From Pseudidiomarina mangrovi (lineage in GTDB: Bacteria; Pseudomonadota; Gammaproteobacteria; Enterobacterales; Alteromonadaceae): DNA of 64,000 nucleotides. Shown here piece by piece: positions 20,361-28,296 of the stretch. Below the pieces are notes generated by a model. It was not told the origin of the DNA. It saw only the letters and a program-made list of their open reading frames with translations, and ran no database searches. Location: the NCBI RefSeq assembly GCF_003999375.1, contig NZ_RJLC01000017.1:372001-436000 (forward strand), written 5' to 3'. The position numbers and the translations under genes are program-made. Each line of letters begins with the position of its first letter. Positions within the stretch are counted from its first letter, which is position 1.

Positions 20361-21121
20361 GAAAGAGTCTCTGGTATTTCGACGTCTGCCAAGGCTTGCC
20401 CATCAAGCGTGGCTACTGCGCGAAAACCTTGTACAGAATTACATAAAAACGCCTGCTCTGCAGCAAGCAGATGCGCTAATTTAAAGTGACCTAATGCCAC
20501 TTCACTGAGCAAACCTAACTGCAGAACCTGCTGTCTTAGCACACCAGCTACACCTGCAGCGCTTAATTGTGGCGTATACCAACGCTTACCGACGCGCCAA
20601 AATATGTTGCTACTCACCGCTTCAGTGACATGCTGATGCTGATCAAGCACCACCAGCTCGTCATAACCGCGTTGCTCACGTTCATCGGCCAGTAACACTT
20701 GCTCCAGACGATTAAGGCTTTTTAACCCTGCCAAAAGTGGCTGACAACCTAACTGCAATTCAGCAACACCGAGCTTGGCGGGCGCCAATACTGTCGGTTG
20801 ATGCGCCGTTGCACTGACGTACCATTGGCTTTGATACTCACCGTGGGGGCTGTAACCACGCCCGCCTGAACCGCGAGTGATGATGACTTTAACCACTGCA
20901 CAGGAAAAATCTGCCGCCGCTGCCAGCACACAATCATGCACACGTTGTTGATCGGGTAAACTGATACGCAAGCGTTCACAAGCCAGTTGCAAGCGTTGCC
21001 AATGCGCGGGCCACAGCAGCGCCTGCTGGTGCTGAACCAGTAACGTGGTGAAATGCCCGTCGGCAAATTGCAGACCGCGGTCTAGCTGCTGCGCAGCGAG
21101 GTGAATACCGTTATGCCACAT
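20330..21121 (-). CDS. pabC: Aminodeoxychorismate lyase
   Basis: Fold-type IV PLP enzyme giving p-aminobenzoate for folate. The PLP-lysine region is VVKVIITRGSGGRGYSP, and LKSLNRLEQVLLADE, EAVSSNIFW and NSVQGFRAV follow E. coli PabC. The ATG at 21121 aligns with the E. coli start, but the bases before it are a T run from the acpP terminator, with no Shine-Dalgarno. A 10-codon leader with a strong SD overlaps this start (see 21111-21143). In E. coli fabF stands between acpP and pabC; here it is missing. Confidence 0.93.
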   Translation of the reverse strand: MWHNGIHLAAQQLDRGLQFADGHFTTLLVQHQQALLWPAHWQRLQLACERLRISLPDQQRVHDCVLAAAADFSCAVVKVIITRGSGGRGYSPHGEYQSQWYVSATAHQPTVLAPAKLGVAELQLGCQPLLAGLKSLNRLEQVLLADEREQRGYDELVVLDQHQHVTEAVSSNIFWRVGKRWYTPQLSAAGVAGVLRQQVLQLGLLSEVALGHFKLAHLLAAEQAFLCNSVQGFRAVATLDGQALADVEIPETLSCWWQSNVSS

Positions 21122-21143
21122 AGAAAAAAGGCGGAATTTTCAT
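21111..21143 (-). CDS. Putative 10-residue leader peptide overlapping the pabC start
   Basis: AAGGAGG lies four bases before an ATG at 21143-21141 that opens a frame for MKIPPFFYVA and stops at TAA 21113-21111. The stop is just past the pabC ATG (21121-21119) and in another frame. The start codon is in the hairpin of the acpP terminator and the last bases of the SD are in its stem. pabC itself has no SD, so ribosomes finishing this leader could restart on pabC. The sequence is seen; translation is inferred and may be coincidence. Confidence 0.3.
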   Translation of the reverse strand: MKIPPFFYVA

Positions 21144-21149
21144 TCCGCC
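21124..21149 (-). terminator. Intrinsic terminator after acpP
   Basis: On the minus strand GGCGGAAT (21149-21142) pairs with ATTCCGCC (21137-21130) around GAAA, followed by six T (21129-21124). It is a canonical terminator placed between acpP and pabC, two bases before the pabC start. It should let acpP be made at much higher level than pabC and the genes beyond. Confidence 0.85.
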
Positions 21150-21179
21150 TCCTTAGCAAGTGATCACACCGAAGTGTAA

Positions 21180-21416
21180 TTAGCTCGCGTGATTCTTGAT
21201 GTAATCGATAGCGGTTTGAACCGTTTTGATTTTTTCCGCTTCTTCATCTGGAATTTCAGTTTCAAACTCTTCTTCTAACGCCATCACCAGCTCAACTGTG
21301 TCCAGTGAGTCAGCGCCTAGGTCGTTTTCAAAAGAAGCTTCTGGTTTAACTTCTTCTTCTTTAACACCCAGTTGTTCGATGATGATTTTTTTAACGCGTT
21401 CTTCGATAGTGCTCAT
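21180..21416 (-). CDS. acpP: Acyl carrier protein
   Basis: Carries acyl chains as thioesters on 4'-phosphopantetheine in fatty acid synthesis. The 78-aa acidic protein is almost identical to E. coli AcpP; the prosthetic group Ser37 lies in [11 protein letters not shown]. It lies about 130 bp after fabG, a gap long enough for its own promoter, and is followed by a strong terminator. ACP is also the partner for BioC and BioF encoded earlier in the window. Confidence 0.98.
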   Translation of the reverse strand: MSTIEERVKKIIIEQLGVKEEEVKPEASFENDLGADSLDTVELVMALEEEFETEIPDEEAEKIKTVQTAIDYIKNHAS

Positions 21417-21543
21417 TGTGTTTCCCTTGATTTTCGGTCACATGTTCAAAATTCGGCTTAGTGTAGTGAATGCAGCGCCATTAATAAAGCAAAAAATAGT
21501 CGTAGCCTAACAGGTCATACCCCTTTGCCCAGCGCTTGCACTT

Positions 21544-22284
21544 TTAAATCATTGCCATACCGCCATTCACATGAATGGTCTCACCGGTGATATAAGCGGC
21601 ACCGGGCGATGCTAAAAACACCACCGCAGCGGCAATTTCTTCTGGCTGACCTAAGCGCGCTGCCGGAATATTGCTAAATATAGCCTGCTTTTGGTCGTCT
21701 GTTAACGATTTGGTCATATCGGTATCAATAAAGCCTGGCGCCACACAATTGACGGTAATACCGCGTGCCGCAATTTCTTTGGCTAGAGCTTTGGTAAAGC
21801 CAACCAAGCCCGCTTTAGCGGCACAATAGTTAGTTTGGCCAGGATTACCGGTGGTGCCGACGACTGAGGAAATATTGATAATGCGGCCACTGCGGCGCTT
21901 CATCATACCGCGCATCACGCCCTTACAAAGGCGAAATACTGATTTCAAATTGGTATCAAGCACACTATCCCACTCATCGTCTTTCATGCGCATGAGCAGA
22001 TTATCGCGAGTAATACCGGCGTTATTAACCAAAATATCGAGCTGACCATAGTGGCTATCGATGTGCGCAAGAACCGCCTGAATATTGGCTTCGTCGGCGA
22101 CATTCAAGCTTAGCCCTTCGCCATGGTCGCCCAAATAATCTGAAATACTTGCCGCACCGCTATCGGTGGTCGCGGTACCAATCACTTTAACCCCTTGCGC
22201 GACCAGTTGCAGTGCAATGGCTTTACCAATGCCGCGAGTAGCGCCGGTGACTAAGGCCACTTGGCCCTGCATAGATGTTGTCAT
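21544..22284 (-). CDS. fabG: 3-oxoacyl-ACP reductase
   Basis: NADPH-dependent short-chain dehydrogenase of the elongation cycle. The Rossmann motif is TGATRGIG, with NNAGITRDNL, the catalytic Ser in ISSVVGTTGN, and YCAAKAGLVGF holding the Tyr-x3-Lys pair. The C-terminus GGMAMI is close to the usual FabG ending. The ATG overlaps the fabD stop by four bases (ATGA). Confidence 0.96.
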   Translation of the reverse strand: MTTSMQGQVALVTGATRGIGKAIALQLVAQGVKVIGTATTDSGAASISDYLGDHGEGLSLNVADEANIQAVLAHIDSHYGQLDILVNNAGITRDNLLMRMKDDEWDSVLDTNLKSVFRLCKGVMRGMMKRRSGRIINISSVVGTTGNPGQTNYCAAKAGLVGFTKALAKEIAARGITVNCVAPGFIDTDMTKSLTDDQKQAIFSNIPAARLGQPEEIAAAVVFLASPGAAYITGETIHVNGGMAMI

Positions 22285-23204
22285 GCTTGAATCCTTGCTT
22301 GAAGTGTTTCAACGGTATTACAAGCATCGGCTTGTATTCCGTCAACAATACGTTTATTAAGCCCAGTTAATACTTTACCTGGACCAATTTCAACCAATTC
22401 TGTGACCCCTTGGGCAGCTAAAAATGCCACTGTCTCGGTCCAGCGTACCGGTGAATACAGCTGCCGCACCAAGGCATCACGAATAGCTTCAGGTGTTTGC
22501 TCGGCGCTGACATCGACATTATTGATCACCGGAATTGTCGGGGCTTGCAAGTGCAGCTGTGCTAACCGCGCAGCGAGTTGCTCAGCAGCTGGGCGCATCA
22601 ACGCACAATGCGATGGAACACTGACTGGCAATGGTAACGCACGTTTCGCTCCGCGTGCCTTACAGGCCTCACCAGCGCGCGCTACAGCAGCGCTGTGGCC
22701 AGCAATCACCACTTGCCCAGGCGAATTGAAATTGACCGCCGCCACCACTTCATCAGCGGCAGCTTCAGCACAGGCAGCGACCACTTCATCATCGGCCAAG
22801 CCAATGATCGCAGCCATTGCGCCTATACCAGCTGGCACCGCTTGTTGCATAAACTCACCACGGGCGGCTACCAGCGCCACTGCATCACGCAACGATAATA
22901 CGCCTGCGCAAACCAACGCTGAGTACTCACCTAAGCTGTGCCCGGCAAAATACTGCGGCGCAGGCACGCCGGCTTGCTGCAATACCCGATACAGGGCCAC
23001 ACTCGCAGTTAGCAACGCCGGCTGGGTACGCTGCGTGTCATTAAGTTGTTCCGCCGGGCCGTGTTGCACCAACTGCCACAAATCATAGCCTAACACCGCG
23101 CTCGCTTCGGCAAAGGTTTCAGTAACCAGCGGATAAGCGGCTGCTACATCGGCCAACATTCCGACCGTCTGTGAGCCTTGGCCAGGAAATACATAAGCTT
23201 GCAT
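22281..23204 (-). CDS. fabD: Malonyl-CoA:ACP transacylase
   Basis: Loads malonyl groups onto ACP. The N-terminus VFPGQGSQTVGML and the nucleophile elbow AGHSLGEYSALV (catalytic Ser) are diagnostic, with the His in PVSVPSHCALM. The 307-aa length is normal. It starts 14 bp after fabH and overlaps fabG by four bases. Confidence 0.96.
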   Translation of the reverse strand: MQAYVFPGQGSQTVGMLADVAAAYPLVTETFAEASAVLGYDLWQLVQHGPAEQLNDTQRTQPALLTASVALYRVLQQAGVPAPQYFAGHSLGEYSALVCAGVLSLRDAVALVAARGEFMQQAVPAGIGAMAAIIGLADDEVVAACAEAAADEVVAAVNFNSPGQVVIAGHSAAVARAGEACKARGAKRALPLPVSVPSHCALMRPAAEQLAARLAQLHLQAPTIPVINNVDVSAEQTPEAIRDALVRQLYSPVRWTETVAFLAAQGVTELVEIGPGKVLTGLNKRIVDGIQADACNTVETLQARIQA

Positions 23205-23218
23205 GAATGAATCCTTGC

Positions 23219-24178
23219 TTAATATTCAATAAACGCCGAACCCCAGGCAAAACCGCCGCCAAAGGCTTCAAGCAATAATTTATGACCGCGTTGAATTTTA
23301 CCCTCGCGAATTGCAACATCAAGGGCAATCGGTACCGATGCGGCTGAGGTGTTGCCAGTATAATCTAGCGTCGTCACCACCTGTTGCATCGGTAACTTTA
23401 ATTTCTTAGCGGTGGCACTAATAATACGCATATTGGCTTGATGGGGCACCAGCCAATCTAAATCACTGGCGTCCAGTTGATTAGCAGCCAGTGTTTCTTG
23501 TACCAGTTCGCTCAACTTGCTTACCGCTACTTTAAATACTTCACTGCCTTTCATATACATCCACGCTTCGCTGAGCGCTTCTGGCTCATGCCGCTTCGGA
23601 TGTTGTACGCCAAGTAAGTCAGCAAATTCACCGGCACTGTGTAAATGCGTCGACAAAATACCACCCTGCTGGCCGGCCTCAAGCACCACGGCTCCGGCAC
23701 CATCACCAAATAGTATCAGGGTATTGCGGTCATCTGGATGACACAGCCGTGACAATGCGTCGGTGCCAATCACCAACACCCGTTGGTAGGTACCACTACG
23801 AATATATTGATCAGCGACACTGAGTGCAAAGATAAAGCCAGAGCAGGCTGCCGCCACATCGAAAGCAGGAATATTGTTACTGGTTAAAGCCGCTTGAATA
23901 TCACAGGCTACACTGGGAAATGCCCGTTCACCCGAGGTGGTTGCGACCACAATCAGATCCAGTTGATCAGCACTCAAAGAAGCCGCTTGTAAGGCTTGTC
24001 GGGCGGCAGCTACGCCCATGCTGGCAGGGGTTTCTGTGGCTCCAGCAATGCGTCGTTCACGAATGCCCGTACGTTCGACGATCCATTGGTCGCTGGTATC
24101 GACACGTTGTTCTAACATGGCATTGGTTAAGCGCTGAGCGGGCAAATAATGGCCGCTGCCGGTAATCACTGATCGCAT
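23219..24178 (-). CDS. fabH: 3-oxoacyl-ACP synthase III
   Basis: Starts fatty acid chains by condensing acetyl-CoA with malonyl-ACP. The catalytic Cys is in [13 protein letters not shown], the His in [10 protein letters not shown] and the Asn in [14 protein letters not shown], giving the Cys-His-Asn triad. It has 319 aa. It is placed between plsX and fabD as in E. coli. Confidence 0.96.
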   Translation of the reverse strand: MRSVITGSGHYLPAQRLTNAMLEQRVDTSDQWIVERTGIRERRIAGATETPASMGVAAARQALQAASLSADQLDLIVVATTSGERAFPSVACDIQAALTSNNIPAFDVAAACSGFIFALSVADQYIRSGTYQRVLVIGTDALSRLCHPDDRNTLILFGDGAGAVVLEAGQQGGILSTHLHSAGEFADLLGVQHPKRHEPEALSEAWMYMKGSEVFKVAVSKLSELVQETLAANQLDASDLDWLVPHQANMRIISATAKKLKLPMQQVVTTLDYTGNTSAASVPIALDVAIREGKIQRGHKLLLEAFGGGFAWGSAFIEY

Positions 24179-24187
24179 GATGATGTC

Positions 24188-25213
24188 TTATTCCTGCTCG
24201 AGGAGAACCTGTTCCACCCGCTCACGAATACGTTGCGGGAGGTGCTGCTGAGCCTCATGCACGGCTTGCTCGATAGCACTATAAAAGGCTCTCGCATTAG
24301 CATCACCGTGGCTTTTAATAACGACTCCACGCAATCCTATCAGACTCGCTCCGTTGTAGTGGTCGGGCTTCAGCCAATCCCACGAACGTTGCAGACGTTT
24401 ATAAAAGAGTTTCACAAACCAACGGGTCAACCAATGGTCGTGAATATTACTGCGGATATTGTTTAACAATAAATCAGCTAAGCCTTCGCAGCTTTTTAGT
24501 GCGATATTACCGACGAAACCATCACAGACAATCACGTCAGCTTTGCCAGAAAATACATCATCGCCTTCAATAAAGCCAATATAGTTCACCAGCTGCGACT
24601 GCTGAAACAATTGCGCTGTGGCTTTCACCACATCATTACCCTTAATTTCTTCTTCACCCATATTCAGCAAGGCAACACGCGGCAGTTCTACGCCTAACAC
24701 TTGTTGTGCTGCGACCGAACCCATTAAGCCAAACTGAAACAAGGTATCAGAATCACACACTGGGTTAGCGCCGAGATCAAGCATGATCGCACTACCACCG
24801 CGCGCCTGAGGGATAACTGACATCAGTGCTGGGCGCAATATACCGGGTAAAGTTTTCAAACTAAAATACGCTTTGGTCATCAGCGCACCGGTGTTACCGG
24901 CACTCACCATGGCATCAGCGCTTTCATCAGCGACCAGTTCTAGCGCAACGCGCATAGATGAATCAGGTTTGGCTCGCAACGAATAACCGGGCTTATCGGT
25001 CATAGTTACGGTTTGGCTTGCATGCTTGAGGGTTAAACGCGGGTGTGCAATGAGTTTTTCACGCTGCAGCAGCGGCAGCAATTCGGTTTCGTCACCGACG
25101 ACTACGAAGTGTGTATCAGAAAATTGCTTGAGCGCTTGTTGCAGCGCGGCAATAACAATTGAGGGGCCGTTATCGCCCCCCATTGCATCGATTGCTATTG
25201 TCAGTGTGGCCAT
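24188..25213 (-). CDS. plsX: Phosphate acyltransferase PlsX
   Basis: Makes acyl-phosphate from acyl-ACP, the acyl donor for PlsY in phospholipid synthesis. The start IAIDAMGGDNGPSIV is the family signature, and SAGNTGALM and LDLGANPVCD are further conserved blocks. At 341 aa it is full length. It lies 23 bp after rpmF and 9 bp before fabH. Confidence 0.95.
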   Translation of the reverse strand: MATLTIAIDAMGGDNGPSIVIAALQQALKQFSDTHFVVVGDETELLPLLQREKLIAHPRLTLKHASQTVTMTDKPGYSLRAKPDSSMRVALELVADESADAMVSAGNTGALMTKAYFSLKTLPGILRPALMSVIPQARGGSAIMLDLGANPVCDSDTLFQFGLMGSVAAQQVLGVELPRVALLNMGEEEIKGNDVVKATAQLFQQSQLVNYIGFIEGDDVFSGKADVIVCDGFVGNIALKSCEGLADLLLNNIRSNIHDHWLTRWFVKLFYKRLQRSWDWLKPDHYNGASLIGLRGVVIKSHGDANARAFYSAIEQAVHEAQQHLPQRIRERVEQVLLEQE

Positions 25214-25236
25214 TGCCGCACATCCACCAGCGTCGA

Positions 25237-25407
25237 TTAGTTACCGACTACTTTACGGCCTTTGTAGAAACCATCAGCAGTCACATGGTGACGACGATGA
25301 GTTTCGCCAGAAGTAGAATCGATTGATAAAGTTGGACCGCTCAGCGCGTCATGTGAACGACGCATGCCACGGGCAGAACGACTTTTCTTACTCTTTTGTA
25401 CAGCCAT
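25237..25407 (-). CDS. rpmF: 50S ribosomal protein L32
   Basis: Reading the minus strand from the ATG at 25407 gives a 56-residue basic protein that starts [20 protein letters not shown] and ends RKVVGN before TAA at 25239-25237. This matches bacterial L32 of the type without zinc-binding Cys. TAGGAG lies upstream of the ATG. It stands between yceD and plsX, the conserved ribosome-to-lipid operon. Confidence 0.97.
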   Translation of the reverse strand: MAVQKSKKSRSARGMRRSHDALSGPTLSIDSTSGETHRRHHVTADGFYKGRKVVGN

Positions 25408-25425
25408 TTCAGCTATCTCCTAGGT

Positions 25426-25950
25426 TTATTTACGCTTTAAGGACTGCAATACGGCAAAAGGGTTTTCCTTTGCCTCGGCGCTCGGGTCTAACTCGCCCCA
25501 CTGCATTGCATCCGCTTTAATTCGACAGGCCTGTTCATCGTGCTTAGGCACCACAGGCATCGTCAACATCAATTCATCTTCAACTATTTGATGCAGATTA
25601 ACTTCACCAAGCTCATCAAGATCTATGGGCTCGTATTCCTCTGGCATATCGGTGGCCTTTTGGCGCTTTGTGATTGGTGCGTACACAAAATCACATTGCA
25701 CAGGTAAGATCATTGGGTCACCACAGCGCTCACAAGCCACTACCACAGTCACTTCAGCGTGTCCGCGAATGACCTTAATGCCTTGCTCATCCACGTCAAA
25801 ATGGATTTGCGCATCGATGTCAGGACAAGCCTCAACCAATAGCTCTTGCAAACGCACAAGGTTTTTCCCCGGAATTAAACCGAGGTAACTCAATTGCTTA
25901 CCGGCACTTTTAACCGGATCGACCGAAATCGGTACACGAACCTTCTGCAT
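25426..25950 (-). CDS. yceD: YceD/DUF177 family protein
   Basis: DUF177 protein of 174 aa next to rpmF, as in most bacteria; homologues are linked to 23S rRNA accumulation. A CERCGDP motif lies near residues 80-86 in a beta-rich core, with an acidic region (EEYEPIDLDELGE) after it. The exact molecular role is not known. It is cotranscribed with rpmF, 18 bp apart. Confidence 0.9.
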   Translation of the reverse strand: MQKVRVPISVDPVKSAGKQLSYLGLIPGKNLVRLQELLVEACPDIDAQIHFDVDEQGIKVIRGHAEVTVVVACERCGDPMILPVQCDFVYAPITKRQKATDMPEEYEPIDLDELGEVNLHQIVEDELMLTMPVVPKHDEQACRIKADAMQWGELDPSAEAKENPFAVLQSLKRK

Positions 25951-26013
25951 AGGGCGCGAATGTTAATGGATTAGCCGTTTGAAAACAAGTGATTTTCGCA
26001 TTTTTACTGCGCT

Positions 26014-26616
26014 TCAGCGCGGTTTATTTACAGCGCTAGTCAGTGGATTAACGCCCCACGCGCGCAACATTGCCAACAAGCGAATCAATGGCAAGCCAAT
26101 CAAGCTATTTGGGTCATCACCGTGCAACCGCTCAAATAAACTGATGCCTAGCCCCTCACTCTTGAAACTGCCGGCACAATTCAACGGCTGCTCCAAAGCA
26201 ATGTAAGCATGAATTTCGGCATCAGTTAGGCTGCGGAACACTACGGTAAAGGGCTCAACGCAATGCTGCAGGCGCTGACTGGCGCTATCATAGAGCGCCA
26301 AACCGGTCAAAAAGGTAACGCTTTTGCCACTTGCCGCGCGCAGCTGCTTCACCGCATTGTCGACCGTATGCGGTTTACCGACAATAGCACCATCGATGAC
26401 TGCTACTTGGTCCGAGCCAATTAACAAGTGCTCTGGATACTGTGCCGCTAAGGCCTTAGCTTTTGCAATCGCTAAACGTTCAACCAGCTGTTGCGCCGAT
26501 TCACCCAACAGCGGTGTCTCATCGATATGCGGCGCCGCGCAGCTAAAATCGGCCACTACTTTGGCCAGTAATTCACGCCGATACGGTGAGGTAGATGCTA
26601 ATACCAGCTTGTTCAT
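26014..26616 (-). CDS. yceF: Maf-family nucleotide pyrophosphatase (YceF type)
   Basis: House-cleaning pyrophosphatase; the YceF subgroup prefers m7GTP in E. coli. The N-terminal [14 protein letters not shown] is the Maf signature, and [30 protein letters not shown] and GKP motifs follow E. coli YceF closely. It has 200 aa. It overlaps the HAD gene by four bases. Assignment to the YceF rather than the YhdE branch rests on sequence likeness and on the place next to yceD-rpmF. Confidence 0.92.
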   Translation of the reverse strand: MNKLVLASTSPYRRELLAKVVADFSCAAPHIDETPLLGESAQQLVERLAIAKAKALAAQYPEHLLIGSDQVAVIDGAIVGKPHTVDNAVKQLRAASGKSVTFLTGLALYDSASQRLQHCVEPFTVVFRSLTDAEIHAYIALEQPLNCAGSFKSEGLGISLFERLHGDDPNSLIGLPLIRLLAMLRAWGVNPLTSAVNKPR

Positions 26617-27293
26617 AGCAATTCCTTGAGCGCTACAGCGCTGCTGTCATCAGCAACATAACTGCTCAGCTCTGATAATTGAGAAATAATAGCGTGCGCA
26701 CCAGCGGCCTTAAGTTGTGCACTATCATGGGCGCCAAAGCTCACGCCAATAGCAGCCATCTGAGCCCGCTGTGCCATCTGCATGTCGTGAATGGAGTCGC
26801 CTATCATCAGTGCTTGCTGCACACCTACCCCGGCTTGCTCGGTTAACTCAAGGAGCATTTTCGGGCTTGGTTTTGACTCAGATTCATCAGCACAACGCGA
26901 ATAATCGAAGTAATGACGACTGTTGGTCTCGTCCCAAACGCGCTCTAGGCCATGACGCGCTTTACCAGTCGCCACGGCCAACCGAAAGCCACGACTGCGT
27001 AAATCACTGAGCAGTTCATGTGCGCCGTCAAATAAACCCGTTGGCGTAGCATCATCATAGACATATTGTTGCCGATAAACCTGCATGAACTGCGCCATTT
27101 GCACCTCATTCAAGCGCCCAAATAAGCGGTCGATGGCCGGTAGCAAACTGATGCCTATAATGTCACGCACCGCACTTTCTGATGGCACATTAAGGCCGAC
27201 CACCCGCGCGGTATATTGCATGGATGACACAATGCGACCAACCGAGTCCATTAAGGTGCCATCCCAATCGAAAATGATCAGCGAATAGTTCAT
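26613..27293 (-). CDS. HAD-superfamily phosphatase (Gph-like)
   Basis: HAD hydrolase of subfamily IA, 226 aa. Motif I is [10 protein letters not shown], motif [11 protein letters not shown], motif III lies in ESKPSPKML and motif IV in [12 protein letters not shown]. It resembles phosphoglycolate phosphatases but the substrate cannot be read from sequence. It is inserted between rluC and yceF, where E. coli has no gene, and overlaps each neighbour by four bases, so it is part of the same operon. Confidence 0.85.
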   Translation of the reverse strand: MNYSLIIFDWDGTLMDSVGRIVSSMQYTARVVGLNVPSESAVRDIIGISLLPAIDRLFGRLNEVQMAQFMQVYRQQYVYDDATPTGLFDGAHELLSDLRSRGFRLAVATGKARHGLERVWDETNSRHYFDYSRCADESESKPSPKMLLELTEQAGVGVQQALMIGDSIHDMQMAQRAQMAAIGVSFGAHDSAQLKAAGAHAIISQLSELSSYVADDSSAVALKELL

Positions 27294-28252
27294 GCGAAAC
27301 GCTTACTACCTAAACGCCGTAAAGCATCGCGAAGTGCATCATCAAGTGGCGCTTCAACGGTCATGGTTTGGCCGCTTTGTGGATGGGTAAATTGCAATAA
27401 ATGAGCATGCAAAAACAGCCGTTGTAACCCTAGCCCTTGCATGAATCGGCTGAAATCCTCATCACCGTACTTATCATCAAGCGCAATGGGATGCCCTGCT
27501 TGCAGCGCGTGCACACGAATTTGGTGGGTACGACCAGTAATCGGTGAGGCTTCTACTAGAGTGGCTTGATTGTATTGTTCAATGATACGAAAGCGGGTTT
27601 CTGCGTCTTTGCCGTCACTATCAACACGAACCACGCGCTCGCCCGATTTGAGGGTGTTTTTTTGCAGTGGTGCTGAAACCATTTTTACGTGCGCCTGCCA
27701 GTGGCCACGCACCAAGGCGTAGTATTGCTTATTCATGGTTTTGAGACGCAACTGTTCGTGCAAATTACGCAGTGCTGAGCGGCGTTTTGAAATCAGCAAA
27801 CAACCGCTGGTTTCACGGTCGAGCCGATGCACTAACTCCAGGTGTTGCGCTTGCGGGCGCAGTGCACGCAAACTCTCAATCAAGCCAAACTGCAAACCCG
27901 AACCACCATGCACGGCGAGGCCAGCTGGCTTATTGATCACCATGAGCACATCATCTTCGTACAGAATTTGGTGTTGTAGCGCTTGTACGCGGTCTAATTT
28001 AGCCGATGGTAAGGCATTCGCCTCGGCCACACGGACCGGTGGAATACGCACCACGTCGCCGGCTTGCAGCTTATATTCAGGTTTTACCCGCTTTTTGTTG
28101 ACCCGCACTTCGCCTTTACGCACGATACGATATACCAACGATTTCGGTACACCCTTCAATTGCGCAAGCAAATAGTTGTCAATACGTTGTTCAGCAAAGT
28201 CAGGCTCGACAGTCTGAAAACGAACTTGTTGTGTTACAGAGGTATCAGTCAT
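27290..28252 (-). CDS. rluC: 23S rRNA pseudouridine synthase
   Basis: RluC converts U955, U2504 and U2580 of 23S rRNA to pseudouridine in E. coli. An N-terminal S4 domain (RIDNYLLAQLKGVPKSLVYRIVRKGEVRVN) precedes the catalytic domain with the Asp in HRLDRETSGCLL. TGRTHQIRVHA is also conserved. The open frame reaches a GTG at 28270; I use the ATG at 28252. Neither start has a clear Shine-Dalgarno, and a 13-bp hairpin ends one base before the ATG. rluC next to rne is conserved, but here another gene separates them. Confidence 0.93.
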   Translation of the reverse strand: MTDTSVTQQVRFQTVEPDFAEQRIDNYLLAQLKGVPKSLVYRIVRKGEVRVNKKRVKPEYKLQAGDVVRIPPVRVAEANALPSAKLDRVQALQHQILYEDDVLMVINKPAGLAVHGGSGLQFGLIESLRALRPQAQHLELVHRLDRETSGCLLISKRRSALRNLHEQLRLKTMNKQYYALVRGHWQAHVKMVSAPLQKNTLKSGERVVRVDSDGKDAETRFRIIEQYNQATLVEASPITGRTHQIRVHALQAGHPIALDDKYGDEDFSRFMQGLGLQRLFLHAHLLQFTHPQSGQTMTVEAPLDDALRDALRRLGSKRFA

Positions 28253-28253
28253 A

Positions 28254-28283
28254 GGGCGTAAGTTTATCACTAAACTTACGCCC
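28254..28283 (-). promoter_or_regulatory. Perfect 13-bp inverted repeat at the rluC start
   Basis: GGGCGTAAGTTTA (28254-28266) and TAAACTTACGCCC (28271-28283) are perfect inverted repeats around TCAC. In the rluC transcript the hairpin would end one base before the ATG and fill the place of the ribosome binding site. It has no T run on either side, so it is not an ordinary terminator. It may be an mRNA control element or a protein operator. Confidence 0.55.
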
Positions 28284-28296
28284 GTAACTGAAAATT

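Noticed and set aside
22402-23088. 228-aa plus-strand frame rich in Ala, Thr and Cys
   Set aside because: Shadow of fabD. Its length comes from codon bias in the real gene.
27735-28175. 146-aa plus-strand frame
   Set aside because: Antisense to rluC, with no supporting features.
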